From positions 107,825,884 through 107,889,883 of the forward strand of contig CM043951.1 in the NCBI GenBank assembly GCA_014529385.2: DNA of 64,000 nucleotides, written 5' to 3'. Of this stretch, positions 1 through 10,290 are shown in pieces. How positions within the stretch are numbered: the first letter of the stretch is position 1; every line of letters starts with the position of its first letter. The translations under genes and the position numbers were made by a program. The notes beneath the pieces were generated by a model. It did no database searches. It was not told where the DNA came from and saw only the letters and a program-made list of their open reading frames with translations. Source of the stretch: Adiantum capillus-veneris (lineage: Eukaryota > Streptophyta > Polypodiopsida > Polypodiales > Pteridaceae).

Positions 1-2
1 CG

Positions 3-1357
3 ATGGGTATGGAAAGACCTCAACCCGTGTTGGGCCAACAACCTCCATATCCGGGACATAATGCAGTGCCTATAAAGTACATGCATCCAGAGGGAGTCAT
101 AGATAAACAAGCACTAGTGCCTATTACACCCTATGCTGAGCCTAGTCCATCTACAGTAATGGTAGAAGGAGATTGGTATAATTCACATCCACCACCAATG
201 GAAGAACCTGTGACTTATGCTACTCCAGAGCTTGCACCAATGTACTATGTAGCTAATCAAGGTGTTAGACCTCCTATGGTGAGACCCATGATTAAGCCGG
301 ACTGGAAACTTTCATAATTGTGGTGCAGATGATCATTGGAAAAGTGAATGCCCAGAGCCTGACAAGAACCTCAAGCCAGTCGAAGCTTATTGCATACAAT
401 GTTGCAAAAAAGGGAGAACACTTCCCTAAAGACTGTCCAAAAAATCCTTTAAACAAGGATAAAACAATAGTGAATGTAGTCCAAGTGATACCTAGTAGCT
501 CATCTGAGAGTGAAGTGATTGTTCCAATCAAGGTAATCACCAAATCCCAGGCTAAGAAAAAGAAACATAACTCCTCTGATGGTTTGGAGAATACAAAAAT
601 TTCCTCTCAAAAGACCAAAAGAATTAGAAACAAAAGGTATGAGATGAGAAAACAGAAACAAAGGGCTAAAATCGAGGAGAAAGCAAAGAAGCTATTCCAG
701 AAAAAGGTGAAAGAAACTGGAAGTGAAATCAAAGAAACCACCGTGAAATCTAGAGGATCAATCTTGGTAGATAAAATTTCTGAGCCTATTCATGTAGCCT
801 TGGAAGCTTACCAAGCGGGACTTAAAGCAGGCCAAAATATGGAAAACAAATGGAAAAAATATCCTTCTCCATACATGGAAGCAGCTAAGCTTGAAGCTGA
901 TCAAAATTTGGTAAGAATCACGCAAGAGATGCTGGAAAAGCAAACACCCAAGCTTGAGAGTATGGCAAAACCTGAGGAGCTCGTGGTAGGAACCAATAAA
1001 GAAAAATCTGAAGTGGTGGTAGAACCCCACTTTGAAACAAAAGAGCCAGAACTTATAGTGTCGGACAGCGAAGATGCCTTAGACGGAATTCCATTTGTAG
1101 AAGAAGATTGGCCAGGACACTTATGGAAAAAATTTAGAGAGATTAATGATGGGAGCTTAACTTTGAAGTCAGCTCCTATAGAGGAAGTTTGGTTAGACAA
1201 TCTACCTCCTGATATGGACATGGATGTACAATCCTTGTATGGGGATTGCGGATCTGAAGCTTCAGGAATGTCTAAACCATTGACTTTGAAAACATTACCC
1301 TCTTACTTGGGAGATAATGAAGATGAATCCATAGTGTGTAAAAAACCACTCAGGTAA
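3..1357 (+). pseudogene. Ty3/gypsy gag remnant with two CCHC knuckles
   Basis: Decayed nucleocapsid-type gag of a Ty3/gypsy retrotransposon, running in from outside the window. A proline-rich stretch (3-317) is followed in a shifted frame by a CCHC knuckle (CGADDHWKSEC, about 319-351) and a second knuckle split by a frameshift in an A-run (CIQCCKKG then GEHFPKDC, about 391-436). A long Lys/Glu-rich charged tail follows, to 1357. Two knuckles before a protease fit gypsy gag. The frameshifts at about 310 and 410 make it non-functional. Family is inferred from the knuckles plus the protease and RT-linker fragments downstream. Confidence 0.75.
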
Positions 1358-1401
1358 AAGGAGATGAACAGACCCTAGAAGTAGACAGCGTCCATTCAAT
1401 C

Positions 1402-1983
1402 ATGTCTACACCCATTCAATGCACTCTTACTTTAGGAGAACTGTTGAAAATTAGGCCATACTTATGGAAAGATCTACAAAAAACTCCAAAGAAGGTGGGG
1501 ATAACAAGAGAAATCACAAAAAATTTGAGAGAAGTGAAACATGAAATGGATAACAAAGAGATTAGATATGTTCCAATGAGAAAAGTTGGAGAATACTACG
1601 AAGGGGAAGAAGGAAACACAACCCTTCCAGTGAGGTATAATGATATAAAAATCATGGCAATACTGGATAGTACGGCAGGCATAGCCATAGCCATGAAAGT
1701 AGTATGGGAATCCTAGGGACAACCAGCGATTAGACAAACTTGAATGAAATTGCAATTGGCTGATGGACACATTGAAAGACCCTTAGGATTGCTTGAAAAA
1801 GTTATAGTTAATTCCTGTGGGATTGAATATCAACACACTTTTGCCATAGTAGACTTTGGAAAGAAACTCAATTATGAAATCATTTTGGGAAGACCTTTCA
1901 TGCGACAAGTACAACTCATCCAAGACTGGAGAAACAATTATCTGTACTTGAAGCAAGTGGCATCAATAACAAGGTTAATATAA
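1402..1983 (+). pseudogene. Ty3/gypsy aspartic protease remnant
   Basis: Retropepsin-like protease region downstream of the gag remnant. The first part ends in the active-site region as ILDSTAGIAIAM, where the family normally has a D-S/T-G triad; the insertion-like DSTAG suggests damage. After a stop near 1714, the second part (1744-1983) contains ILGRPFMRQVQLIQDW, the conserved C-terminal segment of gypsy proteases. Separate frames and an internal stop show it is dead. Confidence 0.7.
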
Positions 1984-2760
1984 AAGATCACACTTATAGA
2001 GATGTCATGAAAACGCCCATACAAGAATTTGATTTAGTCTCTTCAACTGAAACTAAGCTTCCATCTTGGTTGAACAAAGACATTCCTATTTGGATGTGTG
2101 GAGCCTCAGAAAATGGGAGTCTAAAACGAGAAGAATGTATCTTAGAAAGGGATTGCACATACGAACCCTATATACCACCTTTTCCAGAGCATTTGTTTGA
2201 GCCATTTTGAGTAGACTCAAATTTTACGACAATGGATGTATGTGTAAACATGTCTATGCCTACTCAATTTTGCAATGAGAACGGCTATGACATAATTCCC
2301 ATCCAAAATGATCTCAACCCTCCACATTGAAGACAAAATTCCGGAATCCAAGGACTTTATGAAAGCTCAGTAAGTCTTTTCAGACCTCTACTATGATGCA
2401 ACAGATAAGTTAAAGGACACTCAGCTACCTTGAATGATTCGGGATCGGAAAAAGAACATGTGAGAGCTAAACTACTCACGAAAGGAGGGGAGGAGAAGTT
2501 TTTTGACTTTCCTAACCAGAGACCGAGAATACAGAAATGATATAGAAGAAAAAGAGATACCAAAAACTTGAAAGCTAGACCTATGCCATCGGTCTCCCAG
2601 TAGAGCACATCTCTTGATGCAGATAGATGCACATGATTGTGTCAAGGACAAAATCACTGATAGATTTCCTTTAAACGAAAATCCAGAAATGTCGAGAACT
2701 TTGAGAAAAATGAGAAAGGAAACTTAAGAAAAACCTAAAAACTAGGAAAAGGTTTCAACC
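1984..2760 (+). other. Decayed gypsy protease-RT spacer
   Basis: Between the protease and the pre-RT linker no domain is recognisable. A short open stretch at 2007-2210 may be the remains of the polyprotein spacer, rich in stops and frameshifts. No RNA gene, terminator or repeat is visible. Confidence 0.4.
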
Positions 2761-3333
2761 ATGACACGAGTTGAACGAAAAAAGAAATATCGAGAGTTGA
2801 AAAAGGCTTTAAAGGAGATATATACGACGGAAATGGAAACCACAAAAGAGTATGGTAAGGATGTAATGAATGCTCCATCCCATGACAAGAAATATACTCT
2901 CCAAGACCAAAAAATCATAGTCGAACAACCTGTCAGGGAACTACGAAAACAGGGGGAGTCCTACAAAGGACCTGAAAACACAAAAAAGATAGATCTGGCT
3001 GAACCAAGAGAAGAGACTAGACCGGCCTACATTGCAAATGACCTTATGAAAGAAGAAGAAGAGTTTTTGTTAAGCTTACTGAAAGATACCGAGATATCTT
3101 TGCTTGGTCATCCAGGTATTCATCTCAGACTAACTATATGCAAAAAAGATCAGGTTTTCTATTTTCACACAGTGTGCGAGTTTGATGCACTTTTGGAAGC
3201 ATGGCAGGAGCTCAAAGTTGAGTGCATAAATTCGAGTTGAAGATGCAATTTGAGCTTGTGTAGAGCTTAAGGTTTGAGGTTTATTGATAGATTTGGATAA
3301 AGGATCACGGAGTCATTTACACACCATCTAAGC
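2761..3333 (+). pseudogene. Ty3/gypsy pre-RT linker, truncated
   Basis: The open stretch 2761-3240 contains RPAYIANDLMKEEEEFLL, typical of the segment just before the reverse transcriptase in plant gypsy polyproteins. In another frame it continues as RDIFAWSS, the usual next motif, so there is a frameshift at about 3085. The RT domain never appears, because the copia element starting at 3334 interrupts or replaces it. No gypsy pol continuation was recognised beyond that element at 11955. Confidence 0.65.
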
Positions 3334-3562
3334 TCTTACCATATACGTGTGATAGTGATGTGTGTGAACACACTTAGGACTGACATGACATTTTTCCCCT
3401 CACTAGGAGGTTTTTTCCACCATGCATTATATATACACCCATTCATTCTAGGGCTATCTATCTTTACATTGCACACTAAGTAATACACTCTTTGTTGTGT
3501 GCCTTGAGCTTCCTTTTTCTTCTCCAAGGTGTGTGTGTTTTCTTGCAACCCTAATTCCAACG
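3334..3562 (+). repeat. 5' LTR of A1
   Basis: About 229 bp. It aligns along its length with 11727-11954, including GTGATGTGTGTGAACACACT and CAACCCTAATTCCAAC. Its termini are degraded (TCTTACC for TGTTACC; CCAACG for CCAACA). The TATATATA-containing stretch at about 3429 is a plausible LTR promoter. Confidence 0.85.
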
Positions 3563-3564
3563 AT

Positions 3565-3579
3565 TGGTATCAAAGCAAG
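3565..3579 (+). other. Primer-binding site of A1
   Basis: TGGTATCAAAGCAAG lies two bases after the LTR. This matches the usual copia site complementary to the 3' end of initiator tRNA-Met (TGGTATCAGAGC), with one change. Confidence 0.8.
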
Positions 3580-3923
3580 TTGCGTCCTCCCAAGCTTAGT
3601 CGCCAGCAGCTCTAGCACACGCCTACTCATTTTCTTTGATTTTAGTGAGCTTTGGCAAGCGTTCGCAGGTCGACAAAAATTTTGGAAACCTCATAGAGAT
3701 TAGTTTGCTCAAGATTTTGATCCGGGCTCATTTCGGCCTCCGTTTCCACTACAGGCAGTTTTGCATAGGTTATTTTGTCATTTTGAGCAAAATTTTTATT
3801 CAGTGTCGTTTTCTGCATAACAGGTCCTTACAGTCTTCTATGATTTGTGCTATATAGCACGTGTTGTTTCCGCTTTGTTTCTCCTCTTTTTGGGAAGTTT
3901 TCACATCAGGTGCAACATTTACC

Positions 3924-4035
3924 ATGGCTAATAACAACACAGATGTGTTCAAGATGTTTGTTGCTGAGGACAGCTTGGATGGGGACAATTACCCTATGTG
4001 GGCTTACATGATGCAACATGTTCTTATGTCAAAGG
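3924..4035 (+). pseudogene. A1 gag, N-terminal piece
   Basis: Begins MANNNTDVFKMFVAEDSLDG and contains NYPMWAYMMQHVL, the N-terminal signature of copia gag (DUF4219/UBN2 type). The reading frame is cut at codon 37 by the insertion of element B; it resumes at 9222. The start matches the ATG used in the other two family-A copies. Confidence 0.8.
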
Positions 4036-4312
4036 TGTTGAAGATGATGAAACAGGAAACAGAAGGAAGACAGCAACTCAGAGTAGGAAGAAGATGGAGA
4101 AGGAGAAGACACAGAGCTTGCGTACGAGATCTCTGTAGTCTCTCTCTGTATTAGAATAATAGTGTATCTACAAACTCAGAGCTACAAAGCTTATATGAAA
4201 CCCTAAGAGATAAGGTGTCCTTTCACACCGGATGTCCAGGGGGAAAAACCCAGTGGGAGAAAAGTGCCCCTGGTGAAGCGCGTATACACACTAACACTAC
4301 TACATGTCTACA
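4036..4312 (-). repeat. 3' LTR of element B
   Basis: 277 bp, TGTTGAAGATG...ATGTCTACA, identical to the partner at 8940-9216 except for five substitutions. Preceded on the - strand by the purine tract CGGGGGGATT at about 4313-4322. Confidence 0.92.
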
Positions 4313-4327
4313 AATCCCCCCGTAGTG
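4313..4327 (-). other. Polypurine tract of element B
   Basis: Read on the - strand, a G-run ending in GGGGGGATT directly abuts the 3' LTR. This is the standard position of the plus-strand priming site. Confidence 0.7.
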
Positions 4328-4358
4328 ATAGTGTGAATCCGTACAAGGTAGAAGATCA

Positions 4359-6110
4359 TCATGTGTATGAGAGTAAGCCCAAAGCTTTTCGGAAAGCTTC
4401 AAACTTTTCTTGTGATAACGCCTTCGTAAATAGATCTGCAATGTTATCCTGTGTAGGACAGTAAGTTAGTGTGATCTCCCCTGCATGTAGCCTTTCCCTG
4501 ACATAGTGGTAGTGAACCTCTATGTGCTTTGTTCTTGCATGAAATACTGGATTCCTTGCAACTGCCATAGCACTCTGACTGTCAGTGAAAATGGTAGTGG
4601 GTGCCTGTTGACACTCACAAAGATCTGCCAATAACCTGCGTATCCATACACAATCAACTGTTGCCGTGAAAGCTGCCCTGTACTCAGCTTCACAAGTTGA
4701 TGTAGCCACTGTGGGTTGCTTCTTGCTTAGCCAAGATATACATGCATTTCCCAAGAAAAAACAATTGCCACTTGTGGAATGTCGTGTGTCAAAATCACCA
4801 GCCCAATCTGAATCGCTGTAACCAAGAACCTGCATAGAACTGTGCTTTCCATACATATCCCCCCTTGGAAAGAACATGGCAAGATTAGGGGTACCTGAAA
4901 GGTAACGAAGTATGCGCTTCACAGCCTGCCAATGATGCATACCTGGGCTGTGCATAAATCTGCTTGCTTGTGAAACCCCAAATTGAATGTCTGGACGAGT
5001 GTTGCCTGCCAAATATATCAAGCAACCAACCGCTGCTGCATAAGTATGTACATCAAAAGGTTCTCCAACATCGTGCATGCTCAACTTTAATCCAGTTTCT
5101 ACGGGTGTAGAGATTGGTTTACAATATTGCATACCAAACTTGTCCAAAATTTTATGCAAATATTTTGCCTGCAGCATGTATATGCCATCCTCTGATTGCA
5201 CAAACTGAATACCCAAGTAATAATGTAGCAAACCAAGATCAGACATCTCAAAGGTTTTTCTCAAAGCATCTTTAAACGCTTCAATTTCATCTGCACTATT
5301 GCCTGTAAGAAGCATATCATCCACATAAAGTGTTAGCATAATGAGAACTCCATCTCTCTTTTTGACATACAAAGTACTTTCTGCTGGACTATTCTGAAAT
5401 CCCTGGCCAATCAAATAAGTACGTATCTTCTCATACCATGCTCTTGGAGCGTGTTTGAGACCATACAAAGCTTTACGCAATCTACATACCTTTTGCTCTT
5501 GACCTTTTACAATAAAACCACTTGGTTGACTTACATAAACTTCTTCTTGCAAATCACCATTTAAAAAAGCAATTTTGATATCCAACTGATGCACTTTCCA
5601 ACCATGATGAGCAGCAATTGCAACTAGTGATCTAACTGTGGACGCACGAGAAGTAGGAGCAAAGGTTTCATCATAATCTATGCCTTTCTGTTGCGCATAG
5701 CCTTTTGCCACAAGCCTTGCTTTGTACCTGTCAACAGTACCATCTTGTTTCCTTTTTACCTTAAAAACCCACTTTGTACCAATAGGCTTTTTACCTGTAG
5801 GCAAGTCCACTAGATCCCATGTATGATTCTTATGAATAGAATCAATTTCTTGCTGCATAGCATCTTTCCACTGAACACACTCTAAAGCTTGTTCAAATGA
5901 ATCAGGCTCATCTGCATCACAAAGAGTGCTAAAGCAAGCCAAATCTACTTGCTCTCTACCAAAAGTAGTACCAGCACGTGTTTTTCGTGGCAACGGTGCA
6001 TCCAACTTGCTATCCTGCAAAGTTTTCTGAACCCATTTAGGCAAGGTTCTTTCTTCCTTGAGAACTTCTTGCTTTTCACGCACAATTTCCTCTACATCAT
6101 GAGGTGTCAC
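4359..6110 (-). CDS. Element B reverse transcriptase-RNase H
   Basis: Open frame of 583 residues covering the C-terminal half of a copia polyprotein, so the apparent start at 6110 is only where the frame opens. RT core: WVFKVKRKQDG near residue 114, KARLVAKGYAQQKGIDY near 130, catalytic YVDDM at 262-266. RNase H: SDSDWAG near 432-438 (Asp), CEAEYRA near 473 (Glu), TDSQSA near 509 (Asp), ending ADLFTKAL. All catalytic residues I can identify are present. Upstream, stops and a frame change separate it from the integrase frame. Confidence 0.92.
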   Translation of the reverse strand: MTPHDVEEIVREKQEVLKEERTLPKWVQKTLQDSKLDAPLPRKTRAGTTFGREQVDLACFSTLCDADEPDSFEQALECVQWKDAMQQEIDSIHKNHTWDLVDLPTGKKPIGTKWVFKVKRKQDGTVDRYKARLVAKGYAQQKGIDYDETFAPTSRASTVRSLVAIAAHHGWKVHQLDIKIAFLNGDLQEEVYVSQPSGFIVKGQEQKVCRLRKALYGLKHAPRAWYEKIRTYLIGQGFQNSPAESTLYVKKRDGVLIMLTLYVDDMLLTGNSADEIEAFKDALRKTFEMSDLGLLHYYLGIQFVQSEDGIYMLQAKYLHKILDKFGMQYCKPISTPVETGLKLSMHDVGEPFDVHTYAAAVGCLIYLAGNTRPDIQFGVSQASRFMHSPGMHHWQAVKRILRYLSGTPNLAMFFPRGDMYGKHSSMQVLGYSDSDWAGDFDTRHSTSGNCFFLGNACISWLSKKQPTVATSTCEAEYRAAFTATVDCVWIRRLLADLCECQQAPTTIFTDSQSAMAVARNPVFHARTKHIEVHYHYVRERLHAGEITLTYCPTQDNIADLFTKALSQEKFEAFRKALGLLSYT

Positions 6111-6201
6111 ATGCTGATCAAAAGATTGATCAAGATTATCAACCTATTGTGATTCTTGATTCCACAAAAGAAGGAAGCAAACCTTCAAATACATCATGTG
6201 T

Positions 6202-7458
6202 CTACATATGCGGTACATCAAAAGCAACCATAGGTTGAGCAGTAGTTTCTGCAAAAATTACATCACGACTTTCAAAAATCTTGTTTGTAGCAGGATTGTA
6301 AAGTCTATTTTCTTTACTTCCACTACTGTACCCCACAAATATACATTTGATTGCCTTATCATCAAGCTTCCCACGTAACTGCTGAGGGATGTGAGCATAA
6401 GCAAGACAACCAAAAACACGAAGATAACTAACTGAAGGTTTTCTGTCATACCAAGCTTCATATGGAGTAATGGTCTTCAAGGCACGAGTAGGACACCTGT
6501 TCAAAACATGTGCTGCCCAAGCAACTGCCTCCATCCATAGCTTATGAGGTAAACTCTTAGCCTTGAGCATACATCTAGCCGTCTCCATTAAAGACCTGTT
6601 CTTCCTTTCTGCAACACCATTCTGTTGTGGTGTGTATGGCATAGTGCATTGGTGTTTAATGCCTTTCTTTCCCAAAAAATCCGTAAATGCACCTGACATG
6701 TATTCACCTCCTCGATCGGTACGAAGAGTCTGTACTTTGCAACCTGTTTCATTTTCAACCATGGCGACATAATGTTGAAAAACTGCAAACACATCTGACT
6801 TTGCTTTGAGTGGATACACCCAACAAAACCTGGAAAAGTCATCAATGAAGGTCACAAAATAAAGGCTGTTTCCTATAGATGGCGTCCTCATAGGACCACA
6901 TACATCACTGTGTACAAGCTGCAACTTTCGTGTCGCTCTAACTGAACCATCCTGCAAAAATGCAAATCTGTGCATCTTTCCAAGAATGCAACCTTCACAT
7001 ACATGTCTTGGTGGCATCTCCAATAAAGACAAATCATGCACCATATTATGACGTTGTAAAGTCATCAAACTGCCATAACTAACATACCCAAATCTAGCAT
7101 GCCACAACTCAACATCCTCCATGGCCTGAGTCTTTGTTTCTGCAATACATACCTGAATCTGCTTTTCATAACGATCTAGCACAAATAGTCCATTTTCCAG
7201 CGTACCTGTAGTGATAAGAGAATAACCATTCTCTCGATCTCGTACAACACATCTGTCATCCTCAAAAATGACCCGAAGACCATTTTTTGCAAGAGAGGAT
7301 ACAGACAACAAATTCTTCTTGATCCCTAGAACATATAAGACATCTGGCAAGCATAAATCTGAACCATCTGAAATGGTAATCAAAATCTTACCAACGCCTT
7401 TGATTGGATAAGAAGCATTATTTGCACATGTCACCTTCTTGCTGCATCCAATGAACAA
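6202..7458 (-). CDS. Element B protease C-term, GAG-pre and integrase
   Basis: Open frame of 418 residues. It starts inside the protease (CANNASYPIKGVGK) and then carries the GAG-pre-integrase zinc-binding region (LWHARFGYVS near 118, CEGC at 154-157). The integrase core has the D,D(35)E triad: HSDVCGP (D185), RTDRGGEY (D248) and NGVAERKN (E284, 35 residues between). It ends at a stop (TAG after VPHM) about 90 bases short of the RT frame. It overlaps the gag frame by 28 bases in a different phase. A simple indel is more likely than programmed frameshifting, because the break lies inside the protease. Confidence 0.9.
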   Translation of the reverse strand: MFIGCSKKVTCANNASYPIKGVGKILITISDGSDLCLPDVLYVLGIKKNLLSVSSLAKNGLRVIFEDDRCVVRDRENGYSLITTGTLENGLFVLDRYEKQIQVCIAETKTQAMEDVELWHARFGYVSYGSLMTLQRHNMVHDLSLLEMPPRHVCEGCILGKMHRFAFLQDGSVRATRKLQLVHSDVCGPMRTPSIGNSLYFVTFIDDFSRFCWVYPLKAKSDVFAVFQHYVAMVENETGCKVQTLRTDRGGEYMSGAFTDFLGKKGIKHQCTMPYTPQQNGVAERKNRSLMETARCMLKAKSLPHKLWMEAVAWAAHVLNRCPTRALKTITPYEAWYDRKPSVSYLRVFGCLAYAHIPQQLRGKLDDKAIKCIFVGYSSGSKENRLYNPATNKIFESRDVIFAETTAQPMVAFDVPHM

Positions 7459-8528
7459 AACAAATCCTTCCTTGAAGTAATATGCCTGGATGCACCACTA
7501 TCAAAGTACCAAATCATTTGTGTCTTGTCAACACTGTAAGCAAAAAAATCTGAACATACTACGAAAGCATAATAATCCTGCACAAAGTTTGCAGACTCTT
7601 CTTTAGCTGTAGAAGAATCACCAGAAGCTGAAACAACCAAACTTGACTCTTTCTTCTTTTCTTTAGCAATTTGCTTTTTACACTCACTAATGTAGTGACC
7701 AGGTTTCTTGCAGTAGTGACATTTACCTTTCTTCTTGGACTTGTCGGAATCACCTTTAGACTTTTCTGAAGACTGTCCTGCACCAGACTTGGAGTGATGA
7801 GCACTCTCTTTACCCTTGTTTTTGTTTTGTACAACAAGAGCATAATCCATACCATCCACCTGTAAAGACTTATTCTTACGTGATTGATCCTCCTGCAATA
7901 GCCAAGCCACTAACTCTTCAAAATGAAGAGGCTCAGGATTAGCTCGCAAAGACAGAGTCAAAGAAGTCTGAAAAGTCAAATAAGATGGTGGTAGTGAATT
8001 GAGTGTTTTGGAAACCAAGTCCTTCTCTGGAATCACTTCATCAATGCTAAGCAATTGCTCTTTAAGATCCCTGATTTTTGTAAGATGCTCGACGATATCG
8101 TCACCTTCGTCCATCTGTATTTTGTCAAGTTGTTTCTTCAAAAACTCTATTCTGGCAGCGTTTCTTCCTCCAAACATAGCTTGCAGAGTGTTCCAAGCAT
8201 CCTCAGAAGTTCTGCAAGATCTGATATGTGGTGTGATTGTCCTCTTTATGGTTAAGGCAATCACGGCCATAGCTTGTGCATCTTTAGTATCCCATCTCTT
8301 TTGCTCTAGAGTGACTTGTGAGGGTCCTGCACCAACAGCTGCACCACGACCAGGCGTGGCAGGTGCAATGCTACCTGGACGAACTTCATCTCCAGATACA
8401 TAATCCCACAATCCTTTACCAACCAAAACATTTTTGGCCATAAAAGACCAAAGAGAATAGTTGGTACCATCCAATTTGTTTTCGGATGTAAACGCACCAA
8501 AAATCTCTTTCTCCGTAGATTGAGCCAT
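7431..8528 (-). CDS. Element B gag with CCHC knuckle and protease start
   Basis: 365 residues from an ATG at 8528. The UBN2-type gag region includes NYSLWSFM near 23-30 and AVIALTIKRTITPHIR near 88-103. A charged Lys/Ser linker precedes a CCHC knuckle (CHYCKKPGHYISEC, 270-283). Near the C-terminus is the protease active site WYFDSGASRHIT (DSG at 343-345). The frame ends within the protease and picks up again in the overlapping frame at 7458. Confidence 0.92.
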   Translation of the reverse strand: MAQSTEKEIFGAFTSENKLDGTNYSLWSFMAKNVLVGKGLWDYVSGDEVRPGSIAPATPGRGAAVGAGPSQVTLEQKRWDTKDAQAMAVIALTIKRTITPHIRSCRTSEDAWNTLQAMFGGRNAARIEFLKKQLDKIQMDEGDDIVEHLTKIRDLKEQLLSIDEVIPEKDLVSKTLNSLPPSYLTFQTSLTLSLRANPEPLHFEELVAWLLQEDQSRKNKSLQVDGMDYALVVQNKNKGKESAHHSKSGAGQSSEKSKGDSDKSKKKGKCHYCKKPGHYISECKKQIAKEKKKESSLVVSASGDSSTAKEESANFVQDYYAFVVCSDFFAYSVDKTQMIWYFDSGASRHITSRKDLFCSLDAARR

Positions 8529-8921
8529 ACTGTGGATGCATACAAGAGAGCAAAAGAACCTCCAAGAGATTCACAAATCTCCTCTCCAATCCAAGCAAAA
8601 CTCTACACAAAATCTCAGCACAAAGCTAAGACAAGCTGCTTCCCAAAAGAACTGTTTACCTGAAGAAAATCTGTCAAAAAGCACACCCTCTTGATCTAAA
8701 CGCCTCCGAAAGGTAACTTCTGCTACGCTGCTCAGAACAAAATTTTGAGGGCTCGAACGGCTTCGAAAGGGGGGTAAAACTTCAAGTCACCTGCCAGGTC
8801 ACCTGGGCAGAATACTCCCGGAACGTCGAGGATGCTCCCACTAGAAAATTTTCCGAAAACTGCCTGAAAACTGCTATTGCGCGCGCGGACGCGAAAACGC
8901 AAGTAGAGGCTCTGGAAATCA

Positions 8922-8937
8922 CCTTGCTCTGATACCA
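8922..8937 (-). other. Primer-binding site of element B
   Basis: On the - strand TGGTATCAGAGCAAGG, two bases inside the 5' LTR. This is an exact match to the canonical initiator-tRNA-Met site of plant copia elements. Confidence 0.9.
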
Positions 8938-8939
8938 AT

Positions 8940-9216
8940 TGTTGAAGATGATGAAACAGGAAACAAAAGGAAGACAGCAACTCAGAGTAGGAAGAAGATA
9001 GAGAAGGAGAAGACACAGAGCTTGCGTACGAGATCTCTGTAGTCTCTCTCTGTATTAGAATAATAGTGTATCTACAAACTCAGATCTACAAAGCTTATAT
9101 GAAACCCTAAGAGATAAGGTGTCCTTTCACACCGGATGTCCAGGGGGAAAAACCCAGTGGGAGAAAAGTGCCCCTGGTGTAGCGCGTATACATACTAACA
9201 CTACTACATGTCTACA
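8940..9216 (-). repeat. 5' LTR of element B
   Basis: 277 bp, TG...CA termini, partner of 4036-4312, followed by the target duplication AAAGG at 9217-9221. Confidence 0.92.
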
Positions 9217-9221
9217 AAAGG

Positions 9222-10063
9222 ACATCTGGAATATTGTGCAGGGCATTGATGTATGTCCTGGTTCTGAGGATGTAGGCGATGTTGACGATGTTTCAGGTCT
9301 TGCTACTGTGAAGCGCACCATTACTCCTCACATTCGTTTAGTGAAATCTACAAAACAAGCTTGGGATATTTTGGCTAGTCTTTATGCAAGCCGCTATGAG
9401 GCAAAAATTGCATTGCTGCGTAAAGAGCTGGAGTCAAAGATTATGCATGAAGACGATGATATGGACACTTTTCTTGCTGGTTTCAAGGATATCAATGAGC
9501 AACTTATTTCTACAGGTAAAGTCATTTCAGACAGTTCCCTTGTGCAGACTGTTCTTGATGCCTTGCCAGATTCTTACCAGACTTTTGCTAGTACTTGAAG
9601 ACTTATGACCCAAGGAAAACTTGAAGTTGTCAAGTTTGATGCATCGTGCACATTGTTGTTGCAAGATTCACTTTCCAAAAAAAATAGGAGTAGACAGCGT
9701 GCAGTTGAACAGGCTTTTATTGATGCTCAAAGAAAGGGTAGTAACAGCAATGCAGCCACTTCTTATGGTTCTTCTGCCAGTGAAAAATCACTTGTTCCTA
9801 ATGATTCTGCTAGCAACAATTCATCTGGAAATTCTGGTGATAAGTGCAAAAAGAAGATGCATTGCCATTATTATAAAGCTAATGATCACTTGATCAAGCA
9901 GTGTCCTAAGTTGAAGGCCAAAGAGGCTAAGAAGAAAGAGGGTGGTTCCATTGCAAATGTTGGTTCCACTACAAATGCAGCTATTGGTGAGTCTTCTGTG
10001 AAAGGAGACTGTGATGTTGATGTTGATGCTGCGGAATGGACTTTTAGTGCAGTGTACCTATAA
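9222..10063 (+). pseudogene. A1 gag, C-terminal part
   Basis: Continuation of the gag interrupted at 4035: DIWNIVQGIDVCPGSEDVGD, then TITPHIRLVKSTKQAWDIL and an acidic helix region. A TGA at about 9596 replaces the Trp codon seen in related copies (FAST-stop-RLMTQG). The remaining frame (9605-10063) is Ser/Asn rich and has a damaged knuckle, CHYYKANDHLIKQC, in which the second Cys is Tyr; the copy near 15.4 kb keeps CHYC. Confidence 0.85.
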
Positions 10064-10065
10064 TC

Positions 10066-10290
10066 ATGTTGTCCATGATACATGCATGTCAGTTGGTTGC
10101 AGATTCACATGTGTGGTATTTTGATAGTGGCACTACAAAGCACATTACCTCACATCATAATTTGTTCACCTCTCTCAAGTTTGTCCCTCATGGGAATTCA
10201 GTACTTATGCAAACAATGCCTCTTATCCGGTTTGAGAGTTGGAAAGATTGTGCTTACTGCTATACAAGTTGAAATGCAAGTCGGATGGTG
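10066..10290 (+). pseudogene. A1 protease fragment fused to RT by deletion
   Basis: WYFDSGTTKHITSHHNLF is the copia protease active site with DSG retained. At about 10245-10290 the sequence passes from the protease/GAG-pre region (VGKIVLTA) directly to the middle of RT (DGEIERCKARLVAKGYAQQ). The whole integrase has therefore been deleted. Confidence 0.75.

Larger units (their letters stand above)
4036..9216 (-). mobile_element. Copia element B, young and nearly intact
   Basis: Complete Ty1/copia retrotransposon, 5181 bp, inserted in the gag of A1. LTRs of 277 bp each (4036-4312 and 8940-9216) differ at five positions by my count. A perfect 5-bp target duplication AAAGG flanks it (4031-4035 and 9217-9221). 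Reading the - strand: primer-binding site, gag with CCHC knuckle and protease start, GAG-pre/integrase, RT-RNase H, polypurine tract. Only two breaks separate the three long open frames. It is the youngest insertion recognised here. Confidence 0.95.

Noticed and set aside
4359-9016. Open + strand frames opposite element B (for example 7999-8403)
   Set aside because: They are antisense shadows of the gag and RT frames, which carry full motif sets on the - strand.
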